Part shown: piece by piece, positions 1 to 6,969 of the stretch
How positions within the stretch are numbered: position 1 is the stretch's first letter
Layout of the letters: each line of letters begins with the position of its first letter
NCBI GenBank assembly: GCA_025453315.1
Contig: JALOQQ010000044.1
Coordinates: forward strand, 1 to 7,834
Length of the DNA: 7,834 bases
Direction: 5' to 3'
Source: Planctomycetota bacterium
GTDB lineage: Bacteria; Patescibacteriota; Patescibacteriia; Patescibacteriales; UBA12465
The notes under the pieces: model-generated
Told to the model about the DNA's origin: nothing
Seen by the model: the letters and a program-made list of their open reading frames with translations, nothing else
Database searches by the model: none
Made by a program: the position numbers and the translations under genes

Positions 1-316
1 TGATTTTTTTTGTAACTATTTCGATTTCCATTTGAAGCTTGTCTCGCGTTTTGTTACTAATATTTTTAGACAGATTAACGTTAATAATAATCATCGGCCC
101 ATCAGGATCAATACGAAAAGAATTTTTTGGTTGAGGTAGGTTTGTTTTATTAACAGAAACCTCGTCAACTTTTTTACCATCATCCTTACTCTCTTCGGTT
201 TGATTTAACACGGCACTAGTGACTTCAATTAAGGCGTTAAAATAATAACCTAGGGTTACCTGATTTACGTTAGCAGGGACACCACTTACTTTAATGTTAA
301 TGCGGTTTTGTTTCAT
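1..316 (-). CDS. Unrecognised protein, partial (C-terminus beyond left edge)
   Basis: An ATG at 316-314 on the minus strand opens a frame of 105 codons that is still open at base 1, so the C-terminus lies outside the window. I do not recognise the family. The visible part starts MKQNRINIKVSGVPANVNQV. A central segment at residues 40-65 is rich in charged and polar residues (TEESKDDGKKVDE) and probably forms a flexible linker. A strand-like stretch follows (PMIIINVNL, residues 74-82), then a basic, helix-like segment. No signal peptide or membrane segment is visible. It lies downstream of typA on the same strand but beyond a strong terminator, so it is probably transcribed separately; I could not assign it a convincing promoter. 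The codons look normal and the frame is clean, so it is probably a real gene. Nothing supports a function. Confidence 0.7.
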   Translation of the reverse strand, partial: MKQNRINIKVSGVPANVNQVTLGYYFNALIEVTSAVLNQTEESKDDGKKVDEVSVNKTNLPQPKNSFRIDPDGPMIIINVNLSKNISNKTRDKLQMEIEIVTKKI

Positions 317-348
317 GATTATGTTTTTTTAAATTGTGAAAAGAAAAA

Positions 349-385
349 TAAAAAACTAATGTCTTTATTTAACATTAGTTTTTTA
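349..385 (-). terminator. Intrinsic terminator downstream of typA
   Basis: A perfect 14-bp inverted repeat (349-362 with 372-385) encloses a 9-base loop. Read on the minus strand, the hairpin starts about 22 bases after the typA stop codon. Its 3' arm ends in a run of T and is followed by TTTTTCTTTTC, a good U-tract. The stem is AT-rich, with only its CTAATGT portion carrying G or C, which is common in low-GC genomes. The plus-strand side also ends in six T, so it could work in both directions, but no plus-strand gene reads into it. It separates typA from the unrecognised gene at the left edge. Confidence 0.8.
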
Positions 386-407
386 AAATAATCAAGTTGA
401 TAATATT

Positions 408-2201
408 TTAAGCACCTTTACGCATTGATCTGATTCGATCATTCTCGGTTAAAAATTGTTTGCGGAGACGAATGTTCTTAGGTGTTATTTCTAAATATTC
501 ATCTTCACTAATTAGTCCCAAGCCTTTTTCTAGGGTAAGTAAGTAGGGTGGGGTTAAACGGATGGCCTCATCAGAACCAGAAGCACGAACATTGGTAAGT
601 TTTTTACCTTTAATTGGATTAACAGACATGTCATCACCTTTAGCAACGTTTCCTATAACCATTCCCTCGTAAACCATAGTATTAGGGTCAATATATAAGA
701 CACCTCTTTCTTCTAGACTCCAAAGAGAATATGCTAAAGCTTTACCAGTAATCATTGAAACCATAGAACCAGTGGCTCTTCTTTCTACTTCGCCAGCATA
801 TTCTTTAAAGTCGACAAAGCGAGAACAAAGGATTCCTTCTCCTCTAGTATCAACGATAAATTCATTTAAATAGCCTAATAGGCCACGAGTTGGTATTTCA
901 AAAACTAAGCGACTTTGATTATTGTGATTTTTTATTTCCATTAACAATCCTTTGCGTTTAGAAAGTTTTTCAATCACGACACCGGCCATATCGGAAGGTA
1001 CATCAATAATAGCTTCTTCGAATGGTTCTAATTTTTTATCATTTTCATGTTTAATAATTACTTGTGGTTGAGAAACTTGTAACTCATAGCCCTCACGACG
1101 CATATTTTCTAAAAGAATAGCAATGTGGAGTTCGCCACGACCATAAACTTTATAATGATCAGCGCTAGAAAAATCCACACGTAAACCAACGTTAACCTCT
1201 AATTCTTTTTCTAAGCGTTCTTTAATTTGGCGGTTAGTGACAAACTTGCCGTCTTGTCCGGCAAAAGGAGAATTATTAACTAAGAAGTTTAAGGAAATAG
1301 TAGGTTCATCGATTTTAATGGCTGGTAGCGGTTCTTGCTCGGCGTTTAAGGAAATGGTTTCGCCAATATTAATATTAGCTATACCAGCAACTAAAACTAC
1401 GTCGCCAGCAACAGCCTCTTCTGTTTCTTTTCTGATCGGACCGAAGAAAGTAAAAATTTTAACAATACGGCCATTTCTGGTTTTACCATCCAAATCCCTA
1501 ACTACAACATCTTGACCAGGCTTCATGGTTCCCTGATAAATACGACAAATAGCCATTCTGCCTAAGAAATTATCGTAAGCCAAGTTAAAAGGTTGGGCGA
1601 GTAAGGGCTGGTTTAAGTCTTCAGCGTCAGAAGCGACATGAACTTTTTCTAAAATAGTATCTAATAATGGTTTTAAATCACTAGATTCGTCGGTCATTTT
1701 TAATTTAGCAATTCCTTGTTTGCCAATAGCATAAATAGTAGTGAAGTCTAATTGTTCGTCATTGGCGCCCAAATCTAAAAATAATTCGTAAACCATTTCT
1801 TCTACCTCAGGAACATTAGCGGCTGGTTTATCAATTTTATTAATAACGACAATTGGTTTTAAACCTAGTTCTAAAGACTTCTTTAAAACAAATTTAGTTT
1901 GAGGCATTGGCCCTTCCTGGGCATCTACTAGAAGTAATACGCAGTCAATAGAGCGTAAAATACGTTCTACTTCGGAACTAAAATCAGCGTGTCCCGGAGT
2001 ATCGATAATATTTATTTTAGTATCTTTGTATAAAACGGAAGTGTTTTTAGAATAAATAGTAATACCTCGTTCTTTTTCTAAGTCGTTGCTGTCCATACTA
2101 AAACTATCATCAATCATGTTAGTTTGACGAAGTAAAGCATCGGTTAAAGTAGTTTTGCCGTGATCGACGTGTGCGATGATAGCGATGTTTCTAATTTCCA
2201 T
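408..2201 (-). CDS. typA: TypA/BipA translational GTPase
   Basis: A complete 597-residue protein, close to the usual 600-610 of TypA/BipA, a ribosome-binding GTPase related to EF-G and LepA. It acts in the cytoplasm in ribosome assembly and in translation under stress such as cold. The G domain shows the P-loop AHVDHGKT (10-17), switch I RGITI (45-49), DTPGH (67-71) and NKID (121-124). The beta-barrel domain II spans roughly 204-290 and EF-G-like domains III and V roughly 300-480. The C-terminal domain found only in TypA includes TNVRASGSDEAIRLTPP (536-552), which separates it from EF-G, LepA and TetM-type proteins. The ATG is fixed by the family's typical N-terminus (MEIRNIAIIAHVDHGKTTL). 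There is no Shine-Dalgarno sequence before it. A near-consensus promoter lies about 130 bases upstream, with a structured leader between, and a terminator follows. Its base composition is visibly richer in GC than the plus-strand genes. It is intact, with no key residue missing. Confidence 0.98.
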   Translation of the reverse strand: MEIRNIAIIAHVDHGKTTLTDALLRQTNMIDDSFSMDSNDLEKERGITIYSKNTSVLYKDTKINIIDTPGHADFSSEVERILRSIDCVLLLVDAQEGPMPQTKFVLKKSLELGLKPIVVINKIDKPAANVPEVEEMVYELFLDLGANDEQLDFTTIYAIGKQGIAKLKMTDESSDLKPLLDTILEKVHVASDAEDLNQPLLAQPFNLAYDNFLGRMAICRIYQGTMKPGQDVVVRDLDGKTRNGRIVKIFTFFGPIRKETEEAVAGDVVLVAGIANINIGETISLNAEQEPLPAIKIDEPTISLNFLVNNSPFAGQDGKFVTNRQIKERLEKELEVNVGLRVDFSSADHYKVYGRGELHIAILLENMRREGYELQVSQPQVIIKHENDKKLEPFEEAIIDVPSDMAGVVIEKLSKRKGLLMEIKNHNNQSRLVFEIPTRGLLGYLNEFIVDTRGEGILCSRFVDFKEYAGEVERRATGSMVSMITGKALAYSLWSLEERGVLYIDPNTMVYEGMVIGNVAKGDDMSVNPIKGKKLTNVRASGSDEAIRLTPPYLLTLEKGLGLISEDEYLEITPKNIRLRKQFLTENDRIRSMRKGA

Positions 2202-2325
2202 ATGAGCGATGTCGTAAACGAGGCGTAATACTAGAGGCCTGTCTTTAATTAAAAATAATATAGTAAAGCTTTAAAAAATTAAAGAATCGCCCCGTTGCCA
2301 AGGCAATTCTATAATAAACTTAAGT
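2202..2325 (-). promoter_or_regulatory. typA 5' leader with hairpin and U-rich tract
   Basis: This is the predicted untranslated leader of typA, about 124 nt from the inferred transcription start near 2325 to the ATG at 2201. Bases 2283-2291 pair with 2302-2310 in a 9-bp stem with a 10-base loop. As minus-strand RNA the stem is fully paired with one G-U wobble. On the plus strand the same position is a C/A mismatch, so the fold suits the typA transcript. On the minus strand the hairpin is followed by TTTAATTTTTT, resembling an imperfect terminator. It could be an attenuator or an mRNA-stability or temperature element, but no known riboswitch or T-box is recognisable. No credible small ORF or tRNA was found in it. 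The hairpin is seen in the sequence; regulation is inference. Confidence 0.45.
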
Positions 2326-2331
2326 ATTGTT

Positions 2332-2360
2332 ATTTTAATAGTAAAATTGATTTTTGTCAA
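2332..2360 (-). promoter_or_regulatory. Promoter of typA (sigma-70 type)
   Basis: On the minus strand a perfect -35 box TTGACA (2360-2355) is followed by a 17-base spacer and the -10 box TAAAAT (2337-2332), five of six bases matching TATAAT. Transcription should start near 2325. This is the best promoter match in the window and points at typA. Its -35 box overlaps the -35 box of the divergent promoter by five bases. Confidence 0.8.
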
Positions 2361-2381
2361 CGGATTGGTTATGATTATAAT
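2354..2381 (+). promoter_or_regulatory. Promoter of the plus-strand gene cluster
   Basis: On the plus strand TTGTCA (2354-2359, five of six bases of the -35 consensus) is followed by a 16-base spacer and a perfect -10 box TATAAT (2376-2381). Transcription should start near 2388, giving a leader of about 50 nt before the ATG at 2438. It is the only good promoter match before the five-gene run, so it probably drives at least the first genes. Confidence 0.65.
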
Positions 2382-2437
2382 AATAAGTAATAATTAAGCA
2401 ATCTAGAATTTGCAATAAGCGGTTTACTAATAACTTT

Positions 2438-3850
2438 ATGAAAATTAATTGGTCGGATTGGCAAAAATGGTATAATCGTCCTCTTACCTTAAATCAAGCA
2501 CAATTTTATTGTGTTTCTTGTAGTAAAGGGCTTAAAAGTATTTTAGGTTATGGTCTTCACACCCATCTTTGTATTATGCGTGAAGATAGCGGCGATGGTT
2601 ATGTAGATAAGAAAGAATGGGAGAATTTTAAAAATAAGATGTATAAAAAATTTTTTAATTTAAATTTTTTAAATTTTCTTAATCAGCAAACTTTAAAACA
2701 AATGCGGCAAATTGAAAAATATTTTTCAACTTTCCAAAAGATAGATTTTTCTAAATTTAATCACAAACAGTTGCTGGCTTTTTTAAAACCAACCGTTAAA
2801 ATTTTAAATCATGATATTTCAGCTATTTGGGTGGGTTTTGTGGTGGAAGAGGTGGCTAATAGAAAAATAGTAGAAGTTTTAAATAAATATGACTTGCCCC
2901 TGGAGAAGTCTTTGGAAATCGCTTCATCTTTAGACAAACCGCATCATATTATTCAAGAAAAAATTGATCTCTATAAAATTGCCTTATTAAAAAATAAAGA
3001 CCAAGCCCTTCAAAAACATTTTCTAAAATATCAGCATATCCCTTGTTATAGTGTGGAGATTAAGCCTTATGATTTAGAATATTTTAAGAAGAGATTGTCG
3101 GAAATTAATTCTAGGGAGGCAAAGATTTTTTTACTTAAAATTAAGCAGTATTTTAATAGAAAGAAAGAAGTTTTTAATAAACTATTAAAAAGTAAAAAAT
3201 TTTTACCAATCGAAAAAGCAGTGATTAGATTTTTTAAAGAATATGCTTTCTTGAAAGATTATCGTAGTCATTTTCGATCTATCGCCATGTTTAATTATGG
3301 TAAGTTTCTTAAAGAAATTGCTTCTCGTTATAAATTAGACATCTCAGATATCTCTAAGTTATTAGAGCAAGAAATTAAAGAATTATTACAAAATAAAAGT
3401 TTATCTCCTAAATTAAGAAAAATAATTAAGGCGCGAAGGAGTAGAACTAATGTTTATTGGTTGAAAAACAATAAAGATGGTGTGGCCTTGTTTAGTAACA
3501 ATTTGATTCAACAAGAAAAAAAATCTGTTTTGGAGCTCAAAGGAATTTCTGCTAATAAGGGCAAAGCTATTGGTCGGGTAAAAATAGTATATAACCCCAA
3601 TAATATTTTTAAAGTAGAAAAAGGTGATATTTTAGTTGCACCCATGACGCGACCAGATTATGTTGTCGCTATGGAAAAAGCGGCGGCCATTATTACGGAT
3701 GAGGGTAGTTTATTGTGTCATGCCGCTATCGTTTCTCGAGAAATGAACAAACCTTGTATTGTTGGTACAAAAGAAGCTACCAGATTATTGAAGGACGGTG
3801 ATGTCGTTGAAGTAGATGCTGACAGGGGAATTGTTATAAAAAGGAATTAG
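2438..3850 (+). CDS. PEP-utilising-type phosphohistidine swivelling-domain protein (protein A)
   Basis: A 470-residue protein whose C-terminus (about 367-468) is the mobile swivelling domain of PEP synthase, pyruvate phosphate dikinase and rifampin phosphotransferase. The signature TDEGSLLCHAAIVSRE contains the expected phosphorylated histidine, H428, followed by the conserved PCIVGT and a DGDVVEVDADRG end. Upstream is a helical block, EYAFLKDYR (268-276), resembling the segment just before the swivelling domain in that superfamily. The first 180 or so residues are not recognised. There is no visible ATP-grasp domain and no C-terminal PEP-binding barrel, and the length is about half that of a PEP synthase, so ppsA would be a wrong name. 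In those enzymes the histidine shuttles phosphate between two active sites; here donor and acceptor are unknown. The protein is homologous along its length to protein B and to partial protein C. It is first in the plus-strand run, ends in TAG, and has no Shine-Dalgarno sequence. Confidence 0.85.
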   Translation: MKINWSDWQKWYNRPLTLNQAQFYCVSCSKGLKSILGYGLHTHLCIMREDSGDGYVDKKEWENFKNKMYKKFFNLNFLNFLNQQTLKQMRQIEKYFSTFQKIDFSKFNHKQLLAFLKPTVKILNHDISAIWVGFVVEEVANRKIVEVLNKYDLPLEKSLEIASSLDKPHHIIQEKIDLYKIALLKNKDQALQKHFLKYQHIPCYSVEIKPYDLEYFKKRLSEINSREAKIFLLKIKQYFNRKKEVFNKLLKSKKFLPIEKAVIRFFKEYAFLKDYRSHFRSIAMFNYGKFLKEIASRYKLDISDISKLLEQEIKELLQNKSLSPKLRKIIKARRSRTNVYWLKNNKDGVALFSNNLIQQEKKSVLELKGISANKGKAIGRVKIVYNPNNIFKVEKGDILVAPMTRPDYVVAMEKAAAIITDEGSLLCHAAIVSREMNKPCIVGTKEATRLLKDGDVVEVDADRGIVIKRN

Positions 3851-3911
3851 ATATATGATTAGAAAGAACATAAAATATAAGATTTAAAGTTATTTTTTAT
3901 TAATAAAATAT

Positions 3912-4835
3912 ATGTCTGAAACAAAGTTTACTCACGGTTTAATGGGCTTTCGTCATGGCTTTAAGCCCAATGGTGGCGCAGAAAACGAAAATAAAGAGTC
4001 AAAGAGCTATAAAGGATTGTCGGAAAAAGGAGTTGTGGAGGCTCGTAAAGTAGCTCGTGAGCGCATTTTAAATATCATGAAAGAGGCTGATCCTAGTACC
4101 ATTATGTTATTTTTAGGAGCCTCTGAACAAATTAGAACTAATTCTACGGCCGAGGTATTTGGTGATGAATTAGCTGATACAGTGGAAAAAGAAAAAATTA
4201 ATGATTTAATGGTCATTAACCCCGTAGACATAGATGGGGAAAAATACGATAGTCAAACAGAAAGAATAAATAGCCTTTTAGATTTAATGGACAAAAATCC
4301 TGATAAAAAAATAGTAGTTAATTACCCGATGTTTATTAAAGAGTTTGTTTTGGGCAAAGATCGTTGGCTTGATGAAAAAGGTGAATTATCAGAATATGCT
4401 AAAAACAATTTAGAAAGGAATAAAGAGCACGGTGATAATAAAGAAGAAGAAGCTCTTAAGACTTGGATTAAAGAAGAAGGTATTTGCGAAATTGATGGTA
4501 AAAAAATAATAGGCCCAAACCCTATCAAAGTCGCTGAAGAGCATTTACAAGGATTTAACAGATTGATTGAATTTGTTAATAAAACTATTAACAATCGCTC
4601 TAAGTCTTCAAAAAATCGCCCCATCATTATTAATGGCATTGCCCACTCTTGGAATTTAGATGTTATGGCAATTTATTTAGCTAACAATAAGAAAGTTGAC
4701 ATGGAGGGGTATGAAAGAATTTGTGGCGGGAAAATGATTAAGCCTGGTGAAGATTTAGTTATTAAGATAGAAAATGATAAAGCAATTTTAGATTATCGTA
4801 ATAATGAATTTGAAATAGATTTAAGTAATGAATAA
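3912..4835 (+). CDS. Histidine phosphatase superfamily protein (phosphoglycerate-mutase-like)
   Basis: A 307-residue cytoplasmic-type protein with no signal peptide or membrane segment. The catalytic RHG motif lies at R14-H15-G16 (LMGFRHGFK); H15 would be the residue phosphorylated during catalysis. The family's LSEKGVVEARKVA helix follows at 36-48. R75, in SEQIRTNSTAEVF, fits the second phosphate-binding arginine, and H245, in NGIAHSWNLD, fits the second catalytic histidine near the end of the fold. About 130 residues between 105 and 235 form a charged, mostly helical insert, longer than in minimal members such as SixA or cofactor-dependent phosphoglycerate mutase, and probably shape a substrate cap. 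It lies 61 bases after swivel protein A and 59 before B. Members hydrolyse phosphosugars, nucleotides or protein phosphohistidine, so the substrate cannot be told from sequence. The superfamily call is fairly sure, the role is not. Confidence 0.82.
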   Translation: MSETKFTHGLMGFRHGFKPNGGAENENKESKSYKGLSEKGVVEARKVARERILNIMKEADPSTIMLFLGASEQIRTNSTAEVFGDELADTVEKEKINDLMVINPVDIDGEKYDSQTERINSLLDLMDKNPDKKIVVNYPMFIKEFVLGKDRWLDEKGELSEYAKNNLERNKEHGDNKEEEALKTWIKEEGICEIDGKKIIGPNPIKVAEEHLQGFNRLIEFVNKTINNRSKSSKNRPIIINGIAHSWNLDVMAIYLANNKKVDMEGYERICGGKMIKPGEDLVIKIENDKAILDYRNNEFEIDLSNE

Positions 4836-4868
4836 GAAAACGATTAAATTTTTTCTAGTTAATTTAAG

Positions 4869-4874
4869 TATAAT
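4869..4874 (+). promoter_or_regulatory. Possible -10 box before protein B
   Basis: A perfect TATAAT stands 20 bases before the ATG of protein B. No convincing -35 box lies 15-18 bases upstream, and AT-rich sequence yields such hexamers by chance. It may be a weak internal promoter with a very short leader. Alternatively, B is simply read from upstream transcription. Confidence 0.25.
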
Positions 4875-4894
4875 TAAGAGTAAAATTTAAAGTT

Positions 4895-6340
4895 ATGTTA
4901 AAATCCTTGGGTGATCGTCATAAAATGTATATTTACCCGTGGTATATATCTGATTTAGTAGCAACCTCTGAAATTAAAAAACTTTTTGGTTATAAAATCA
5001 AAAGTGCCTTTATGATTTTTGATCAGGATTTTGTTAAATTTTATTATGATTTTGAATCAACTAATAAATTGGGGGAGGTAGTGCTAAAAAAAATTATCAA
5101 AGACAGGGGATTTTATCAAAAGGTATTGAAAAAGATTTATTTTTATAGTGAGCAATTAGAAAATTTTGGTCAGGAAGTGAAGAAAATTAAAGTAAGTACG
5201 CTTAAAGATCGTGAATTAATAAAAATATTTAATAACTATCTAAACAAAATAAAAATTTTAAGACTCTGGGGTTGGACGCCAGTTATTTTAGATGGAGTTT
5301 TTGAACAATTTTTAAGTAATTATTTACAAGAACAGTTAAGAGAGTATTTGTTAAAAATTGGTTTAGAATCTAAAACAAATGAATATTATAGTCTTTTAAG
5401 TTCCAGCGAAAAACCAAGTGATGTCCAAAAAGAAGAATTATCGAGATTGGAGGTACTTTTAAATAAAAAAAGCATTACTCAGCATTTAAAAGATTTTTCT
5501 TGGTTAACCTATTCTTATTCTGGTCCGGCCATGAGTAAAGAATATCTTTTAGAATCTTTAACGGCTAGTAGAAAAAATGGTGATCCTAAAAAACAACAGG
5601 AAAAAATTAAGCAGTATTATTTGGAAATAAAAGATAAAAAACAGACCATTATACAAAACATTAAATTACCTAAAGAGTTGATTTATCTTTTTTCGGTGGC
5701 GGCGGAGTTTATGTTTATTAAAGATTATCGTAAAGGCATTTATCAAAGGTCTTATTTAATAATGGATACGGTATTATTAGAGATGGCTAAAAGATTAGGA
5801 ATTTCTTTAAAAGAAATAAAATATTTACTTTTTACTGAAATAAAGGAAGCTTTATTAAATAATAAAAAAGAGCATTATCAGAAAATTTTAAAATTAAGAA
5901 CACAAAAATGCTGTTATTTTATTAACAATGAAAAAATTAAAGTTTATCAGGGTTTGGCAGTTGATAAACTAAAAAGTAAATTAATAAAAACAGAGGCCAA
6001 GGCGGGAATTATTAAAGAATTGAAAGGTATGGTGGCTTATCCCGGTAAAGTACGAGGGAAGGTAAAAATAGTTTTGGTGGTTGAAGATGTTTCTAAAATA
6101 AAAGAAAATGAAATTTTAGTTTCTTCCTCGACCAATCCCGATTTAATTTTGGCTATGAAAAAAGCCGCTGGTTTTATTACTGATTTTGGCGGCATTATTA
6201 GTCATGCCGCCATTGTGGCTCGGGAAATGAAAAAGCCCTGTGTTACTGGTACAAAAATTGCAACTTCGGTTTTGCATGATGGTGATGAGGTAGAATTAGA
6301 TGCTAATAATGGTCTAGTGAGAATACTTTCTCGTAAATAA
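4895..6340 (+). CDS. PEP-utilising-type phosphohistidine swivelling-domain protein (protein B)
   Basis: A 481-residue relative of protein A. The C-terminal swivelling domain (about 376-478) begins LKGMVAYPGKVRGKVKIV. Its signature TDFGGIISHAAIVARE is closer to the canonical GG-x-x-SHAAIVARE than A's, with phospho-acceptor candidate H437, then PCVTGT and a DGDEVELDANNG end. The helical block EFMFIKDYR (271-279) matches A's EYAFLKDYR at a similar distance from the histidine (166 against 160 residues). A middle motif, H197 followed six residues later by W203 and then Y217, is shared with A and C. The N-terminal 190 residues are unrecognised, helix-rich and very lysine-rich. Neither an ATP-grasp domain nor a PEP-binding barrel is visible, so it should not be called a PEP synthase. 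ATG 4895 is taken as the start; M11 is a possible alternative. It is followed after 14 bases by the HD gene, suggesting co-transcription. Confidence 0.87.
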   Translation: MLKSLGDRHKMYIYPWYISDLVATSEIKKLFGYKIKSAFMIFDQDFVKFYYDFESTNKLGEVVLKKIIKDRGFYQKVLKKIYFYSEQLENFGQEVKKIKVSTLKDRELIKIFNNYLNKIKILRLWGWTPVILDGVFEQFLSNYLQEQLREYLLKIGLESKTNEYYSLLSSSEKPSDVQKEELSRLEVLLNKKSITQHLKDFSWLTYSYSGPAMSKEYLLESLTASRKNGDPKKQQEKIKQYYLEIKDKKQTIIQNIKLPKELIYLFSVAAEFMFIKDYRKGIYQRSYLIMDTVLLEMAKRLGISLKEIKYLLFTEIKEALLNNKKEHYQKILKLRTQKCCYFINNEKIKVYQGLAVDKLKSKLIKTEAKAGIIKELKGMVAYPGKVRGKVKIVLVVEDVSKIKENEILVSSSTNPDLILAMKKAAGFITDFGGIISHAAIVAREMKKPCVTGTKIATSVLHDGDEVELDANNGLVRILSRK

Positions 6341-6354
6341 TTAATATTTTAGAT

Positions 6355-6963
6355 ATGGTAAAAAAATTACCTGGAAAATACCAAAAATTAGTAAAGGAGT
6401 GCCGGGTTTATTTTAAGGAATGTCGCGAGGGTGATGGCGAGCACGGCCTAGAGGTAGCGCAAATTATTCATAATTATTCTGGCAAAATAAAAATTAATAA
6501 AAATATTTTAATACCAGTGGCCTTAATGCATGATATTGGTCATTCAGTTATTTTGAGCGAGCATTTTAAATATATAACTGGCGAGGAAAAGATTGCCAAC
6601 GGCAAATTAGTCCACATGTTAGCCGGAGCCAAGATTGCTAAAAATATTCTAGAAAAATTAAAATACCCCACTAAGGAAATTAAGGAAATTGTAGAAATAA
6701 TTAGTATACATGATTTTGATCAATTAAATGGAGTAGATTGGAAAAAAAATTATAATACTATTAATAAAAGATTTTTTCATGATGTTGATTCATTGGATAG
6801 ATATAATTTAAGACGCCTGTCTAAATTAGGTGGCTTCTATAAAAATAAAAAAACTTTATTAAAAGTTTTAGAAAATTTTTTAAATTTTTTCTTTTTTACT
6901 GAATTTAAAAAAATAGCCAGCAATAATTTACGGGCGATGAAAGATTTTTTTAATGCAAAATAG
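6355..6963 (+). CDS. HD-domain metal-dependent phosphohydrolase
   Basis: A 202-residue soluble protein with the HD-superfamily metal-binding pattern in order: H30 (GEHGLEVAQ), the H59-D60 doublet in ALMHDIGH, H87 (VHMLAGAKIA), H119-D120 (ISIHD), and an acidic group D143/D145 in HDVDSLDRYN. The last resembles the DADxLD segment of small HD hydrolases such as the YedJ-like group. All residues needed for metal binding appear present, so it is probably an active enzyme cleaving a phosphate ester. Family substrates range from nucleotides to phospholipids and cannot be assigned here. There is no fused REL, GGDEF or nucleotidyltransferase domain. A phenylalanine-rich patch near residues 175-184 reflects T-rich codons. 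The gene starts 14 bases after protein B stops and ends 6 bases before protein C begins, so it is very likely co-transcribed with both. No Shine-Dalgarno sequence precedes it. Confidence 0.85.
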   Translation: MVKKLPGKYQKLVKECRVYFKECREGDGEHGLEVAQIIHNYSGKIKINKNILIPVALMHDIGHSVILSEHFKYITGEEKIANGKLVHMLAGAKIAKNILEKLKYPTKEIKEIVEIISIHDFDQLNGVDWKKNYNTINKRFFHDVDSLDRYNLRRLSKLGGFYKNKKTLLKVLENFLNFFFFTEFKKIASNNLRAMKDFFNAK

Positions 6964-6969
6964 ATTTTT

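Noticed and set aside
1237..1515. 92-codon open frame on the plus strand
   Set aside because: It lies wholly inside typA on the opposite strand, and its translation (rich in S, T, P, K and L) looks like an antisense shadow of a conserved coding region.
2202..2437. tRNA, small ORF or CRISPR-like repeat in the divergent intergenic region
   Set aside because: No cloverleaf, no direct-repeat and spacer pattern and no frame with a credible start were seen. The content is explained by promoters and a leader hairpin.
2510..2572. C2HC zinc-finger-like spacing in protein A (C25, C28, H41, C45)
   Set aside because: The same segment aligns with protein B around LVATSEIKKLFGYKIKSAFMIF, which has none of the four ligands. 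The spacing is probably chance in a shared fold.
3895..3908. 14-base perfect palindrome TTTTATTAATAAAA before the histidine phosphatase gene
   Set aside because: It is purely A/T with no loop, so it would not form a stable hairpin, and such palindromes are expected by chance in this composition.
4007..4639. Two minus-strand open frames (4007-4231 and 4322-4639)
   Set aside because: Both are antisense to the histidine phosphatase gene, which has recognisable catalytic motifs spanning the region. Their translations resemble no family.
4844..4867. TTAAATT/AATTTAA inverted repeat between the histidine phosphatase gene and protein B, considered as a terminator
   Set aside because: The 7-bp stem has no G-C pair and no T-run follows it, so it is not a credible terminator.
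3882..4896. Repeated 12-mer ATTTAAAGTTAT upstream of the genes at 3912 and 4895
   Set aside because: Its distance to the start codon differs between the two sites, it is absent before the other starts, and AT-rich sequence yields such matches by chance.
2438..6340. Naming proteins A and B phosphoenolpyruvate synthase (ppsA)
   Set aside because: Only the swivelling domain matches. The ATP-grasp and PEP-binding barrel domains are not visible and the proteins are far too short.
408..6963. Alternative genetic code with UGA read as glycine or tryptophan
   Set aside because: None of the five complete genes ends in TGA, but none has an in-frame TGA either. Glycine and tryptophan use ordinary GGN and TGG codons, so the standard bacterial code suffices.
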